The notes beneath the pieces were generated by a model. It worked only from the letters and a program-made list of their open reading frames with translations. It searched no databases and had not been told where the DNA came from. Of a stretch of 64,000 nucleotides of DNA, positions 44,043-57,069 are shown in pieces. The DNA lies in the NCBI GenBank assembly GCA_015179125.1, contig WHVA01000455.1:29157-93156 (forward strand), read 5' to 3'. This DNA comes from Gautieria morchelliformis (Eukaryota > Basidiomycota > Agaricomycetes > Gomphales > Gomphaceae). Both the position numbers and the translations under genes were made by a program. The first letter of the stretch is position 1. Each line of letters opens with the position of its first letter.

Positions 44043-47000
44043 TCACCCCCCCTCTAGCGTGCTGCGTCCTCGAAGCACGGGACACAAGGGATTGAAATGC
44101 CAGCGAGCGGATTCGGCGAGGGGCACCTGGATGTGTCCTATAGAACTCCCGGAGTTTGTCAGGAGCGGAAACATCTTGCTCCGGGACCCAAGAATTCTCC
44201 TCGTACCCATACCCTTCCCATTTCACGAGGAATTGGAGTCGTCCTCACACAAACCGGCTGTCCAGGATCCGTTCCACCACGTAGTGCTCTTCCCCATCTA
44301 CAATTTCTGGCGGAGGTGGCGGATGAGCCTTCCGATGTGGAATTGGGTCCTCAAGCATAGGGAGTAACTTCACCACGTTGAAGACGGGGTGGAGGCGGGA
44401 CATGGACATCGGAAGTCGGAGGCGGTATGCATTCCGTCCAACCCTCCGCGTCACTGTGAAGGGCCCAAGGTAGCGGTGGGCAAGCTTCTGCGAAGGGCGT
44501 GTGGTGCGGATGTCACTTGCATCTAGGTACACCTTGTCTCCAACTTGGTACTCTGGGGCAGGAACCCGGCGTTGGTTGTAGTACCTTGCCATGTCATCCT
44601 TGGCCTTCGCAAGGGCCGACTTGGCTTCCGAAAGGGTGGAGTCCATGCGGTCTCGGAACTCATTGACCGTCTCGAGTCGGGACTCAGCCTGGCGTGGTTC
44701 GAAGCCCATCCGCGGGTGTCGTCCGGAGTCAAGCATGAAGGGAGTCTGTTGTGTGGCGGAATGGACATGGTTGTTGTATTGGAATTCCGCCAGCGGAAGT
44801 AACTCATCCCAGTCATCCTGCCTCTCATTGACAAAGAGGCGGAGATATTGCTCTAACTCCTGATTGACCCGTTCCGTCTGTCCGTCACCCTGCAGATGGT
44901 ACGCTGTGGTGGTAGCCAGCTTTATGCCGAGCAGGCGGTAGAGCTCCCGAGTCAGTTCCGCGACAAACTGCGGACCTCGGTCGGAAACAACTTGCTTCGG
45001 GAGCCCATGCAACTTCCAGACATGTGCAAGGAACAGGCGGGCCGCTCCGAGGGCTGTGATCGTCGTGTGCGTCGGAATGAAGTGGGACACCTTGCTCACC
45101 GAATCCACGACGTTCATGATCGCGTCGTAGCCATGAGACTCTGGGAGTTCAACGATGAAGTCGACACTGATGGTGTCCCAGCGGGATTCGGGAATCGGGA
45201 GCGGAACAAGTTCTCCTACGGGCGGACGTCGTTGCGCTTTGGTTCGGAGACAAAGGTCACATGTCTTCACGTACTGTCCGATGTAGCGGGACATCTGAGG
45301 CCACCAGTAATTCCGAGCCACTAACTCCAGCGTCTTCCACCTGCCAGCATGCCCAGCGACCCGTGTGTCATGGTGCTGGGACACGATGCGACGGCGGAGG
45401 TCCGCCCCACCCGGAACATAGACCTTGCCTCTGAAGTGGAGCAGTCCATCACGTTCCGACCATTCCGCTGCCCGTACAGACCGTGAGTGCCCTTTCCGGA
45501 GTTCCTCCACTGCCTTCACCACCGACTCCTCCTTCTCTCCATTCCGGTACTGCCTCCGGATATCCCGGAGCATTTCCGCTTCCGCCCCAACTGCAGTTAC
45601 TCCTTCTAGGGCACGGATTGCAAAGAGACTTGGGCGGAGCAGTGTCATATCCGCGTTGTCTCCACTTCCGCTTCCGTGATCCGCGCGGCGGGATAGGGCA
45701 TCGGGCTTGCCCATGGTGCGGCCGGGGCGGTGGTGGAGCATGAAGTCAAACCGGGACAGGTGTAGGGACCACCGTGCTTGTCGTCGGTTCAGCTTCTTAG
45801 ACGTGCGGAAATACTCGAGGTTCTTGTGGTCTGTCCAGATCTCAAAAGGGCATAGAGCACCCTCGAGGAAGTGTCGCCACTCCTCCAGCGCTCGGATGAT
45901 TGCCAGCATCTCCTTGTCATGGATCTCATAGTTCCGCTCGACCGGACTAAGGCTCTTAGAGAAGAAGGCAATCGGATGCCACCCCCCACCATCTTCCGAT
46001 GACTGCTGTGACAAGACCGCTCCGGTAGCTGCGTCGGAAGAATCCGCCTCGACTCGATAAGGGCGAGAGTCGTCGGGAAAGATCAGGACCGGGGCGGAAG
46101 TGATCAGCTCCTTGAGTTTGTCAAAGGAAGTCTGTTCCGGCTCTCCCCACCGCCATCCAACCTCCTTCTTGGTGAGGTCGAAGAGGGCACGGGCGTGGCA
46201 GGAGAAGTCCTTGATGAACCGCCGGTAGAAATTGACAAACCCAATGAAGGACTGGACCTCCTTCTTGTTTCGCGGCACGGGCCAATCCGATACACCGGAA
46301 ACTTTGACTGGGTCCATTTCCACCTTCCTTCCGACACAATCACCCCAAGATACTCTATCCGCGTCCGCTCAAATTCGCACTTTTCCGGCTTGAGACACAG
46401 GTTGTACTCCCGGAGCCGTTCCAGCACTCTCCGCACGACTTCCCGATGTTCGGACATTGTTTTCGTGAAAATGAGGATGTCATCGAGGTAGACGCAGACA
46501 ACCCCTTCTGCTATCATGTCACGGAAAATGTCATTCATCATCGTCTGGAATGTGGCGGGACTGTTGGTGAGGCCAAAGAACATGACCTGTGGCTCAAAGA
46601 GTCCTCGATTGGTGCGGAATGCGGCCTTCCACTCGTCTCCCTCCGGATCCGGACATTGTTGAAGCCCCAGCGGACATCCAGCTTAGTGAAGTACCTCGCC
46701 CCACGGAGTTGTGTGATCAGTTCGGAAATGAGTGGAATGGGGTACCGGTTCTTGATCGTGATCGCATTCAAGGCCCGGTAGTCCTGCACAAGTCTGAGCG
46801 AGCCGTCCTTCTTCTTGATGAAGAACACCGGAGATGCCATGGGTGACTTGGAGGGGCGGATCCTCCCTGTACGGAGGTTTTCCGCAAGGAATGCATCGAG
46901 CTCTACCTGCTCCTTGGGTGACAGCGGGTAGACCTTGCAGTTGGTGGGCTTTGACCCAGGCTCCAACTCGATGGCGTGGTCCCACAGCTTCCGTGGAGGC

Positions 47001-47950
47001 AGGGTATCAAACGACTCCTTGGAAAAGACGTCCTCAAACTCCCGCAGGTACTCCGGAATTTCCGCCTCCACTCTATCATACCTCTTAGAGGCTTCAGCAA
47101 GGCGTTGCGAAATATTTCCGGTGGCGCGGATGTGTTCCGCCTCCGGCGGAAGGTTTACGTACAGCAAGCGCTCCCCTTCCGTCAGAGTGCCTTCCAGGCC
47201 GAGTCGGATGGCGTCGGAATCGGAATTGGAAGGGGGATCCGGGTCAAATTCCGCTTCCGAGTCTTCTTCTGCAAGCAGTGGATGGGGGCCGGAACGACAT
47301 GTCTGTATGAGCCGTTCGGTCTTCCGCTGCTCCTGGCGCTCCTTCCGCACTTCCGACCGGCACATGTGACACTTGGCTGGACACCGACTCATCAGTACCT
47401 TCCGAGTCTGCCAATTGATCTCCGGGTTGTGCTCTTGAAGCCAGGTAAACCCGAGGATGATGTCTTGCTTCCCCAGGCTGGTGACAGCGAAGGAAGTGCG
47501 TTCCGAGTGTCCATCGTAGCGGAGAATTGTGTCCACTATCTCCGTGATGGACCCTGCCTCATTGGGGCTTCCATCCACATTGAACACCGGGATTGCACGT
47601 TGCAACTTCCGCGTGGTCAGTCGGTTCCGTTCCACATAGTCCCGGTCCATAAACTGACCAGTGGCCCCGCAATCGACAAGGGCGGGTCCGGATTTGACTT
47701 CCGCCGTATCGGTCGTCTGGATCTCTACCTTAATGACTAGTGACTTGGGGCCAGGGGTGGCAGCAACAACATAGCGCTTCGGAAGGCGTCTCTCCCAAGG
47801 GCGGATGCGGGATGGACGGGGTGTCAGGTTTGGTTTTTGTGTGACTTTATCCGGTGGGTCTGTATGAAGTGAGGGGAGTGGGGGCTTTTCATTCTCTACT
47901 TCAAGACAGGCAAACCGGTTATGTACAGGCAGCAGGGGCACACATCTCAC
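43822..47950 (-). pseudogene. GyB-4 pol with chromodomain and LTR-encoded tail
   Basis: Protease and the first half of RT are in one open frame (47950 to about 46640). A one-base deletion near 46644 (CCCTCTCGG to CCCTCCGG) shifts it. RT resumes with FGLTNSPATFQ and YLDD (about 46470-46500), and a second deletion near 46325 shifts again. From 46323 a 692-codon frame covers RNase H, the integrase HHCC domain, the DDE core and the start of the chromodomain, ending at TGA 44245-44247 where GyB-2 has CGA. The same frame then continues through KWEGYGYEENSWVPE and into the LTR (GDTLFSISSSD...EIKRLA). Among the copies here it is the least damaged. Confidence 0.9.
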
Positions 47951-49122
47951 CCGCTGCGTGTCACAAAATCCGACGCATCTTCCGCTTCCGGTAGACCATG
48001 TTCCGCATTTTCGGAAAGTTCTTCCGCAGTGGGCACTCCGTTTATGTCTGCAAGTGCGAGGAACTCTGGAAGGATCTCGAGTTTCTCCTCTGTGGTCATA
48101 AGCCGGATATCAAAGGCTTGGGGGCACTCGCGAGCATAGTGGCCTGGTTGTCGGCAGCGGAAGCAGGTGATAGTTCCGTGGCCTTTTCCGCGCATGCGGT
48201 CAACATCCATCGGGGCAGGGCCACTCTTCGAGGGAGGAGGGCTATGGTTCCTAATAGGAGCAGGCGGAGCAAGCATCGGAAATAATTTCCGTGTGGGAAT
48301 GAATGCGCTTCCGGGTTTTGGCACAGGTGGAGTAGGACGAGCGGAACTGCGTGTCGTGTTCCGACTCGTCTCCACGAAGGCCTCATTTGCGTCCCTGTTC
48401 CGAGAAACCTTCTGCGCGGCTTGGTACCACCCTTCCGGGTCATCAAAATCCGGAGCTCCATCCCCAAGCAGCGCAACTTGGTTCTGGAGCGTCGGATCAA
48501 GTCCTCGTCGGAATTTGATGACGATCGTCTTGTCGTCGTCATATTCCGCAAGGTCGATGAGCTCCTGGAAGCGATCGATGTAGTCATCGACCGGATCTTT
48601 GGCCTGGTACCAGCTCGTCCCCTCGAGCTTTGTAAGGGCTGTGAGCTGCTCGCTTTTCGGGCAGAACTGGTCGGAAAATGTTTTCTCGAACGCGTCCCAG
48701 TCCCGGAAGTAGTTCCCCTTGCCCTTTGCTTCGTGTCGGATCACCTTGTTTGCAAAACGGGCTGCGCGGTCCGATTTGAAAAAGGACAATGTCCAGTGAA
48801 TCCGAGCCTGGTCGTTCGGAAAGAGGTCTCCGACAATTGCGAAGTAGATGCTGCATGTGTTGAAGAATGCGCGTCCCTTCTCCCGATCTCCGTCAAAGTC
48901 CGCCGGAGTTGCGGGTTTGACCTTTGCTAACTTCGCGGACATCCTCTTTTCCGCTAGTTCCGCTTTTCCGAAATCTGGATCGTCCAGCATTTCATTTCCA
49001 CCACCTTGTGGAATATCTAACTTAGCCAAAATCGCTTGTAAGGCTGTTTCAATCGCGTCGGTCTTCATCCGGTTCCGCATCAATTCCTCCTCCATATTCC
49101 GAAGACGATCGTCCGGATCCAT
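47947..49122 (-). CDS. GyB-4 Gag polyprotein
   Basis: 391 codons, starting MDPDDRLRNMEEEL and ending in TGA at 47947-47949, without interruption. Same layout as GyB-2 Gag: N-terminal helix, capsid domain with YQAKDPVDDYIDRFQEL, linker, zinc knuckle CFRCRQPGHYARECP. Differences from GyB-2 are a handful of substitutions. The pol frame overlaps the stop by four bases, shifted -1, so Pol would need a frameshift or re-initiation. Confidence 0.9.
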   Translation of the reverse strand: MDPDDRLRNMEEELMRNRMKTDAIETALQAILAKLDIPQGGGNEMLDDPDFGKAELAEKRMSAKLAKVKPATPADFDGDREKGRAFFNTCSIYFAIVGDLFPNDQARIHWTLSFFKSDRAARFANKVIRHEAKGKGNYFRDWDAFEKTFSDQFCPKSEQLTALTKLEGTSWYQAKDPVDDYIDRFQELIDLAEYDDDKTIVIKFRRGLDPTLQNQVALLGDGAPDFDDPEGWYQAAQKVSRNRDANEAFVETSRNTTRSSARPTPPVPKPGSAFIPTRKLFPMLAPPAPIRNHSPPPSKSGPAPMDVDRMRGKGHGTITCFRCRQPGHYARECPQAFDIRLMTTEEKLEILPEFLALADINGVPTAEELSENAEHGLPEAEDASDFVTRSG

Positions 49123-49309
49123 GTTGGAAGGAGAAATATGGGACGGGATTTCCGGGGTTGGGAGCTCGACGTAAGAAGAGGGGCTGTCGTACGCTGTATG
49201 TGCGGAAGAGGTTGCGATCTCCGAGTCGCTGTCTCCGATTCCGAACGCACCTATGGCGAATGCAACGTGCAGTATGACCGCCGGTCCTCTAGGGGAGAGA
49301 CTTTTCTGC

Positions 49310-49789
49310 TGTAAGGGCAACCCTGGCTAGTCGTGGAGATCACACTACCACACAACTGACAAGGGGAAATCCAAAGTATGTATAAATGAACAGAGCATAC
49401 AAGAGAGGGGGTTCTCACCTGACAAGGGGAAATCCAAAGAGAAAAGTCTAAGGACCCCCAATGTCAGCGAGCCCGTATTATACTACGCTGCGCAGCCAGG
49501 GACAACACTTGGCACCCGCCATCAACCCTGCATCCCCCTGACCCTTGATCGACCCTTGATGCCACCTATTATGCGAGTCGCTTGATTTCCGACACTGTTC
49601 CGGGGCGGAAGTCGGAAATTGGAGTGGAACTGGCAAGGCGAACGGAACTGGTGGAAGTTCTCCCAGAAGCGGAATCGTTCCCGAAAGCGGATGCGGAGAT
49701 GGAATCGGAACCGGAAGCGGAGTCGGAAATGGAGTCGGAACTGGGTGTGGTGTCGGAAATGGAAATGGAAAACAGGGTGTCCCCTGACA
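49310..49789 (-). repeat. GyB-4 5' LTR (480 bp)
   Basis: Same ends and length as the 3' LTR. The gag ATG at 49122 is 188 bp downstream. Confidence 0.92.
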
Positions 49790-50279
49790 CTCCATCTTCC
49801 AGAACCCTGGACTCTGAATCCAGGGTAGTGTCAGCCATTGTGTCACTAGCTGCACCTGGGATTGGGGCTGTGAGCTAGAGGGTCACATCCATCTTTGACT
49901 GTGTGGGATCATCGTGTGCGCAGTCAACAGTAGAGGGGTCTACTGGAGGGTGTTCAACAGCGAAAAATCATCAAATCAGTGATCCTTTTCAAGATCGCAC
50001 AGATACCACAATTCAGCTGTTCACTTAGCAACAGCTGCAGGAAGTTCAAAAAGGTGTAAAGATGTTGATCTTACTGCCTTGTGTCACAAGGGGCAACCGA
50101 ACTCAGCCAATCACGTGGTATTCTGGTGCTACGTAGTGACAGTGTAAGGTAAAGGTTTGATGGGGAACTGCCATGTGGTTCCCACACAAGAACTATACAA
50201 TGGGTCCATGCAGACCAACTATCATTAGTTAATGTACTAGTATTGCTCATTGCCTTAAGGGCAATGCAGGTAAATGGTT
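49790..50279. other. Unclassified spacer
   Basis: No supported gene. Contains a hairpin CCCTGGACTCTGAATCCAGGG at about 49808-49828, resembling a tRNA-Gln anticodon arm but without D or T arms, and TTGCCTTAAGGGCAA at about 50252. Confidence 0.5.
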
Positions 50280-50446
50280 ATTTACAACCAGGGCTGTGTT
50301 GTCCCAACAGTCCCAGCAGGACGAGAAGTGGCAGCTGATCACCTACTTCTCCAAGAGCCTGAGTCCTGTTGAGCAGAATTATGAGATCCATGACAAAGAG
50401 ATGTTAGCAATCATCTGAGCCCTAGAGGAGTGGCAGCATTTCCTGA
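50280..50446 (+). pseudogene. Gypsy RNase H fragment
   Basis: Plus-strand frame [20 protein letters not shown] near 50342-50400, then MLAII, an in-frame TGA at 50416-50418, and ALEEWQHFL. Belongs to a gypsy RNase H of yet another copy, related to but distinct from GyB. The GyD LTR starts after an A run, so this is probably the site into which GyD jumped. Confidence 0.75.
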
Positions 50447-50451
50447 AAAAA

Positions 50452-50906
50452 TGTTAAGGTTGTGTATTGTACTGTAGTTTGGCTTTACCAAGGCTGAACT
50501 CGGGTTGTGGGTCAGAGGGCTTGGCTTCAACCTCGTGGGTTGTGCCCACTCAGTGTTCCGCCCCAATTTTGGAAGCGGTCTCGGCCATAAGCTGAGAAGC
50601 GGGTTTTGATATCGAGCAGAGAGGTCTTAAGTACGAGAAGCTAATTTGATATCTGAACTGAGGAACTACGATACATGGACTGGAGGTCTATATAGTAAAG
50701 TAGCGTGCAGGGCCGCGAAGAGAACATGATTGGATCAACGGTCAGGGGAACAAAGGGTCAGGCAAACGGGGAACTAACTAGATAAGGGAATCAGGGGTGA
50801 TGGAAGGTGCAAAGGGAAACCCGAAGGAAAGCCGAGAATAACCTGAGGTTCCCAAATGAGAGCTGAAGCCGAGGCTTCGGTCTGGATTTGGGAATGGATT
50901 GTAACA
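50452..50906 (-). repeat. GyD 3' LTR (455 bp)
   Basis: Plus-strand ends TGTTAAGG and TTGTAACA, so TGTTACAATCC...CCTTAACA in element orientation. It resembles the GyA LTR (shared GGCTTCAAC...GGTTGTGCCC segment, reverse orientation). TATATAGA on the minus strand near 50685. The polypurine tract abuts it at 50907-50919. Confidence 0.75.
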
Positions 50907-50975
50907 GTACCTCCCCCTTATGGCCAACCCATGAGGCCACAAGTGAGATCCCGGAGATCGCTGGGTCGGGGGGGT

Positions 50976-50982
50976 TATATAA
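50976..50982 (+). promoter_or_regulatory. TATA box of the antisense gene in GyD
   Basis: TATATAA in GGGGTTATATAAGCTTTG, followed about 30 bp later by a pyrimidine-rich start region (CTTCTTGCCTTCTCCCATCA). In the site without HelB the ATG of the downstream ORF (57983) would be about 65 bp from this box. It now lies 7 kb away. Confidence 0.55.
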
Positions 50983-51032
50983 GCTTTGTTTCGCGTTCTG
51001 CTTCTTGCCTTCTCCCATCACTAGCCAATAGA

Positions 51033-51050
51033 CCCGTGCTTCGCACCGGG
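51033..51050 (-). other. Helitron 3' terminal hairpin
   Basis: CCCGGTGCGAAGCACGGG on the minus strand forms a short stem with one bulged base, followed by TCTATTGG and the terminal CTAG. In Helitrons this hairpin serves as the end signal for rolling-circle transposition. Confidence 0.85.
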
Positions 51051-51148
51051 TTATTTAGGGTTAACATTGCACATGGGTAGTTAATAGAATCAAAGAATTA
51101 TTTGGTGAAATGAAAGTACATACATTAAATACAAATGGAAATACATAT

Positions 51149-54100
51149 TTAATCAGGCTTCAGCAACACTTCTTTGTATACAATATTAGAAGTTTTGTTC
51201 CCCTCCCCTAAAAGAATATGGACTCTGTTCCAATTAGTGCCTCTTGACACTGCAACATACAACTGTCCATGTGAAAATACCACATATCGCAAGTCTATGC
51301 CTACCGTGCCAAGAGACTGCCCTTGAGACTTGTTGATAGTCATGGCAAAGGCCAGCCTGACAGGAAACTGGCGACGCTGGAGCTCAAATGGCAATTGGTC
51401 TGAGGTGGGTGTCACTGTAATCCTAGGGATAAATGCAGTCTCTCCTGCAAATGGTCCTGAAATGATCCTCACAAAGAGTACCCTGTTGGTCATATTGATG
51501 AGACGCAACCTTGTACCATTGCAGAGTCCACGACCAAGGTCAATATTCCGAAGAAGCATGAGTACCACTCCAGGTTTAAGCCTGAGTTGAGATGGAGGAA
51601 GCCCACCCATGTTGAGTGGGTTGAGATACTCCACAGGATACACGTTGCCATCTTCATTTCCTTTGACTGAGTCTGCACTGGGATAGAGACACTCCTCCCC
51701 AGGGAATACATTGAGCACCTCAGCATTAATCTCATCCATTTCCATGTTGTGAGGGCAAAGGATGGCACGTTCCAAAAAGTATTTGTCTTGGAGTGCCCCC
51801 CCAGTACCAATGTTAGGATAGATAGCTGCAATGAGATCTGACACCTGTGGTCCACAGATCATGTGCTGAGGAAGTGTCAATGAATTGTCCAAAGGGAGAT
51901 CCTTTCCCTGACCAACATCAGAGAGCCACTGAGCAAATCCTTCACTCTGGGGATCATGAGGGTCGACTCGCATATTTTGAGTAAGATGGAGGACCTTGAC
52001 ATGATGCCACAAAGGAGATCTTTGGATAGAAGCACCCACGATCTCCTCCTTGTTATCTCGAGGAACGACAGGCAGAGTTTGCTGGAAATCTCCACCCCAA
52101 GCCACAGTAATACCACCAAATGGACGATCTGGACGCTCTAGGACATCCCTGCAGGTTCTGTCGACAGCTTCAACTACATGATGATGCTGCATAGGCACCT
52201 CATCCCATATGATCAAATGGACCTACTTGAGAAGTTCTGCCAATGGTGAGCCTCTTTTGATGTCACATAGAGAACCCTCATGAATCAGAATTGGAATCTT
52301 GAGCATAGCATGTGATGTTCTGCCCCCAATTAGAAGCAATGCTGCAATTCCTGAAGATGCAATGCATAGGACAATAAGACCCCTTCCTCTGATAGAATGA
52401 GCCAGGGTGTTCCAGGTAAAAGTTTTGCCTGTACCACCAGGGCCATTGACAAAGAACAGAAGACCCTCTCCATTTATGGCCGAATGGAGGATCTCATCAT
52501 GGACATGCCTCTGTTCCGCATTAAGCTTGTCAATATTGGTGGCGGCTTTTTCCAGCTCTGTAGCTGGGTCATAGTCCCGCTGCTCAGCTATCCAACGGTT
52601 CCCTACCAATCCCTCCCAGTGCCCCATTATCTGTGGCATATCTGGGAACTCATCCAGAGACTTCCCCCCCTGACGTATGATCTTGTCAATGAGAAAGAGA
52701 CCAAAGTCATAGATTTGATCATTGGTAGGATGGTGAATGCCATGCCTATTTTGAAGCTGATACTCCAGGTCATCACAAATATGCTCCTGAAACTCCTCCC
52801 AGATTTGAGCAGGCCGAGCAGGGTTACACCGAAGGAGAATAGTGACAAATAACCTCCTGAGCTGGAAACCTGTTTGTATATGTGCATCCTCCTGAAGACA
52901 CTGTGTCCACTCTGAATCATCTTCTAACAGGCCCCTTGCCAGGCATGCAGCCTTGTAAGTAGGACAAAGGTCACCATCAAATGATCTAAGCTCCTCAAAT
53001 GACGTTGTGCCTCTGACAACTGTAAGGAGGGTTCGCAAGAAAAAGCGCTCTCCAGAGGCTGGACTTGCAAAATGAAGGTGACAAAGACTGAAACCCCGCT
53101 GGCGAGGTTGCCACCGCTTGGCTTGCTTTTTCCAAACATAGTGCTCAGGAAATTCCACATAGAGTAGTTCACGTGCCTCAGGATATCTGTCATTGGCTTC
53201 AAAATAGGCCATGAGCACGGTCTTAGCATCCTCTGCCCTCTGCAAAGCCATGCCTGGATCCATATGAGGACCAAATATCACATTGTGCTGGCCTGGCAAA
53301 TGGACTGGAAGTGCCATGACAGGAGGGACCTGAACATGCATTTTATATTCCAGCAGTCTCCAAGCACCTTCATGTGAGCTGACATAGCATGCATCGAGGT
53401 ACTGTTTAACCTCATCCCTCTCCTTATTAATGGTCATTGTGGTCCTGTCAGGCCCCTTGTACATATACTTGTGAATGTACTTGATAGAGCGCACATTGAA
53501 AGTGGGTTCCACATTAATATGGCATTCAAATTCCAAGAGGAGGGTGGGACAATAGGGAACCACGTCGCGGTTGTCCATGATGTTGCCTCTGACATTATGC
53601 TGTCTGCCATCATTAGGACAGCGATACTGTGGATAGCCATCTTCAGTGACAGATGTCACCTCACGAAATTCCTTTGGGAAATGTTTAGAACACTTGCCCT
53701 CTGTCATGCAAGAAGCCCGAGGATGCGCTTGTCCACAGGGGCCATGAGTCATTAGATCACAAACTAATTTGTAGAGCCTTGGATGCTCTTGCTGATCAGG
53801 AAAGACAGCCCAAACCAAAGCATCCACAGCTTCCGGTGTCCTGATCTTATCCTCCTCTTTAAACCATATAAGAAGGTGCATATGAGGGAGCCCCCGCTTC
53901 TGGAATTCAATCACATGGACACGTGCAACTGTGCGACCAAGGATACCATCCTTCATGATACGTTTGATCAATTGCTCCTTCTTGAGATGAAAAACCCTTG
54001 CAACCAAGTCAGGACGATCACTGGGAGTCTGGCCTGGCTTGAGAGCATCTTTGATTTCTTTCCACTGGGGGTTTGCTGTCATTGTCACAAAGACATCTGC

Positions 54101-56057
54101 TGGACCATGCTTCCTAGTGATTGCCATTGGATTTTGAAAATTCTCGTTCATATCCCTGGCGCTCCCAGTAAATGTAGCAGGCAAGATGACCTTTTGTCCC
54201 AAGTTAGCTGGATTGGCCTGATTGTCCTCAGGTCCAAATGTATCAATCATCTGATTGTAGACCTCAGCTCGCAGCTCATGTTGATGGTATTTGATCCAAT
54301 TTAGCTTCTGCTGTTCAGTCGCTGCCCAAGCATCCACAATGTATTGCTGAAAGAGCTTGCCAGCCAGGAAGAGAGTTTCAGCTTCACCCTCCCTTGGAAA
54401 AAGACGATAACGATAGTATTTTGACATGGTCACACGTCTGTCACTTGAAGGGTCCTCCTCCTCCTCCCCCTCCTGGCCTTGTCGTGGAAGAGCTTGGTCT
54501 ATCCGTGGAATGTCCCAATCCCAGCCTGATTCACCTCTGGGAAAGAGAAGGACATAGTGTAGTGGCGCATACAAAGCATGTTCGGCCTGAATTCGTTGCA
54601 GTTCTCCACCTCTAAGCTGAATGACAATGTCTCTAGTGCCTCCAGGCACACCTTCTCCAGGGAGCACAATGGCAATCTCATCCGCTGTAGGAATATTATA
54701 TCTTCTCTGGTCTGTATGTGCTCTGTAGGTGAGTCTGGCCTCCACAGTCAACCTATCTGGCTGGTTCCTAAGCCTTTCCATCGCCTGCTGATAGATTGGA
54801 ACCAATGGATTGTGAGCCTGCATCATTTCCTGGAGGTCACTTAACACATCTGAATCCAAAGGATCAAATCTGTTATTGTGCTGCCTACATCGCAAAGCCT
54901 CTGCTGGATCATAAAAGTAGAGCTGCGCATAGCTGGGTGCCCTATCCTGACCCTCAGCAGGAAGAAGAGCACCATGAATATGATAGAGGCCTCCCTGAAT
55001 TTTGAAGACATATGGCCCAGGTCTACTCATGACCTTGTCATCTATGTTCACTCCCACAGAGACGAATGCCAGTGCAGCATTATAGTTCCGAATCTTTTCC
55101 CTAAACTGTTTTCCACGCCTGTCTTGGCTGGCCAAAAGAGTCTTTAGTGGTTCTGGAGGTTCCATCAACAATTCAAGGTGTATCTGTCCCTTTGAGCAAC
55201 ATATACCAAATTTGGGCTCAGCAATGGTAGAGTCGGCCAGACGCTCTGCCTTCCAATGCCATGCTTTACATTTTGGACATTTGTCATCCATAGCACCAAG
55301 GTCATGAGGTGCAATCTGTTGTTCAATCAAAGGGCGACGTGCTAGTGGAAGGTTTCTTAAAGGCATTGGTGGAGGCGGTGGAAGTGGAGGGGGCTGAGGA
55401 GGAGCAGGTGGATGCAGAGGGTGTGGAGGCACAGGGGGCACAGGAGCAACAGGAGGCACAGGTTGTTGTGGAGCAGGCTGATGAGGCAGTGGAAGTGGAG
55501 GGGCCCGAGGATGAGCAGGTGGATGTGGAGGCTGTGGAAGCACAGGTCGTTGTGGTGCAGGCTGCTGCTGGAGTGGCATTTGATCTGGGAGAGGTTCAGG
55601 GTTTGGATTCAATGCCTGTGCGCGTCGTCGTGGCCGTCCTCGTTGTGGCAGAGGCATAGGATTGATATTAGCAGCCTGGGCCCGCAACAGAGCTACAGCT
55701 GCAGAGCCTATAGGGACAGGAGGAGGTGGTGCTGCCTGGGCCTGTCTTTGATGCACAGGTGCAAGAGGCATATCAGCTAACTGTTCCTGTATGGCACGTA
55801 CAGCATCCCGAGGACTTATATCAGGTGGAATGGCATTTGAAGGTCCAGCCACAGGAGGCCAAGGAATTACATTGTGCTGAGGGAGTAGAGGTCGAGGAAA
55901 TGGCTGAGGAGGTGGAGGGTCAGGATTTCGAAGACGGTCTTGAGCTGCAGCTAGAACCCTATCCCGACGACACACAGAAGGGGACGTCATTGGCAACCGC
56001 TGCTGACGCTCCAGAGCACGCTCCTCCTGCCTATCACGCTCTGGTGTAGAGGGTTCC
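51149..56057 (-). pseudogene. HelB Rep-helicase transposase (one in-frame stop)
   Basis: Two frames in the same register: 1,257 codons (55996-52223) and 355 codons (52216-51149), separated only by TAG at 52223-52225 between ELLK and VHLIIWDE (CAG to TAG inferred). Order: Pro-rich N-terminus (about 55350-55900), zinc-ribbon-like CPKCKAWHW...CC (about 55185-55290), Rep HUH motif GLPHMHLLIWF (about 53870-53900), two-Tyr motif YIHKYMYKG (about 53455-53485), helicase Walker A NGPGGTGKTF (about 52410-52440), Walker B IIWDEVPM (about 52195-52216), C-terminus ending LLKPD. A probable intron (56115-56058, GTGAGT...CTAAG) joins an upstream exon whose ATG I could not find. It would nick and replicate DNA by rolling circle. 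One point mutation from full length. Confidence 0.88.
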
Positions 56058-56168
56058 CTTAGATTACAGTCAGTTTCAAATCAAGCCAAAATATATATAT
56101 ATAAAGGATACTCACATTTTCACAATGACTGTAGCTCACGACCAACAATAGGGGATACCAGGGTGGCA

Positions 56169-56510
56169 GTCAATGTCCACCTAAACCGTCTAAATCCAAT
56201 GTGTGCCACCAAACCAATCCCAGTTCACAGACCACACTGGCTAACAGAGTTGTAACTCTGGCCAGAATCAAACTGAAATGCAAGCTCCCAGTGCACAATC
56301 CAACCAACCAAACACCCAACCAAACAAATCCACCACAGATACCAGCAAGGTGGTCAATGTCCACTTAAACCGCCTAAATCCAATGTGCACCACCAAACCA
56401 ATCCTAGTCCACAGACCACACTGGAGTTGTAACTCTGGCCAGAATCAAACTGCAATGCAGTAGAGTATGCCAGTCCACGATACAACCAACTGACCACCCC
56501 AACTGCTCTA
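56169..56510. repeat. Tandem duplication of about 184 bp in HelB
   Basis: Two copies beginning GTCAATGTCCAC at 56169 and 56353 share CTAAATCCAATGTG, CACAGACCACACTGG and GTTGTAACTCTGGCCAGAATC. Non-coding, in the 5' half of the Helitron. Confidence 0.85.
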
Positions 56511-57069
56511 GGAAGGTCAGAGATTATCACAGCACAGAGCACGCAAAAACCAAGGAGAGAATCTAAAACATTAGCTTGAAAATCCAACATATGCATTGCA
56601 AAACCTTACCAAATAGCTGCAGGGCTTGACTGAAAGAAATAGCAAATCAGTCAGGGACCAAGCCCAAATAGGCCCCAAAAAGCCAAAGTTCCATGAGAAT
56701 AAGACCATACCTAAGGAATGACAGACTGAAGAACAGATCTGGCATAAAGAAGTCAAATTGTGGCTGAAAAAGCGATATAAAACAACAAAAAATACCAGAA
56801 GGAAACAACTATAATTACCAGAGGGATTGCAGATATAAATACTTAAAATAGCAAATACAGTAGCATAACACTCACCAGAATGGAGGAGCAATAGCCAGGT
56901 AGGATGGGCAGTAGTTACAGGACGAAAGTCAACTGCAAAGAGCATAAAAAATTCCAAAAAAAGCGAAAATATAAGAAATAAAAACATAACAAAAATAAAG
57001 AAAGGCAGATACAGTAGACCTGCAATGGCAGACAGGCAAGGTAGCAGGCACTGAGAGCAGGAACCTGGG

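Larger units (their letters stand above)
43563..49789 (-). mobile_element. GyB-4: full-length chromovirus-type Ty3/gypsy element
   Basis: 6,227 bp with two 480-bp LTRs (43563-44042 and 49310-49789) that differ at only about three positions, for example 43818 and 43973, so the insertion is young. Gag is intact. Pol has two one-base deletions and one nonsense codon. Flanks CTTTC and CTCCA do not form a target duplication, so a flank was lost or the element recombined. Confidence 0.93.

Noticed and set aside
49805-49830. Hairpin resembling a tRNA-Gln(CUG) anticodon arm next to the GyB-4 LTR
   Set aside because: No acceptor stem, D arm or T arm is visible around it, so a tRNA gene or a tRNA-targeted insertion cannot be supported.
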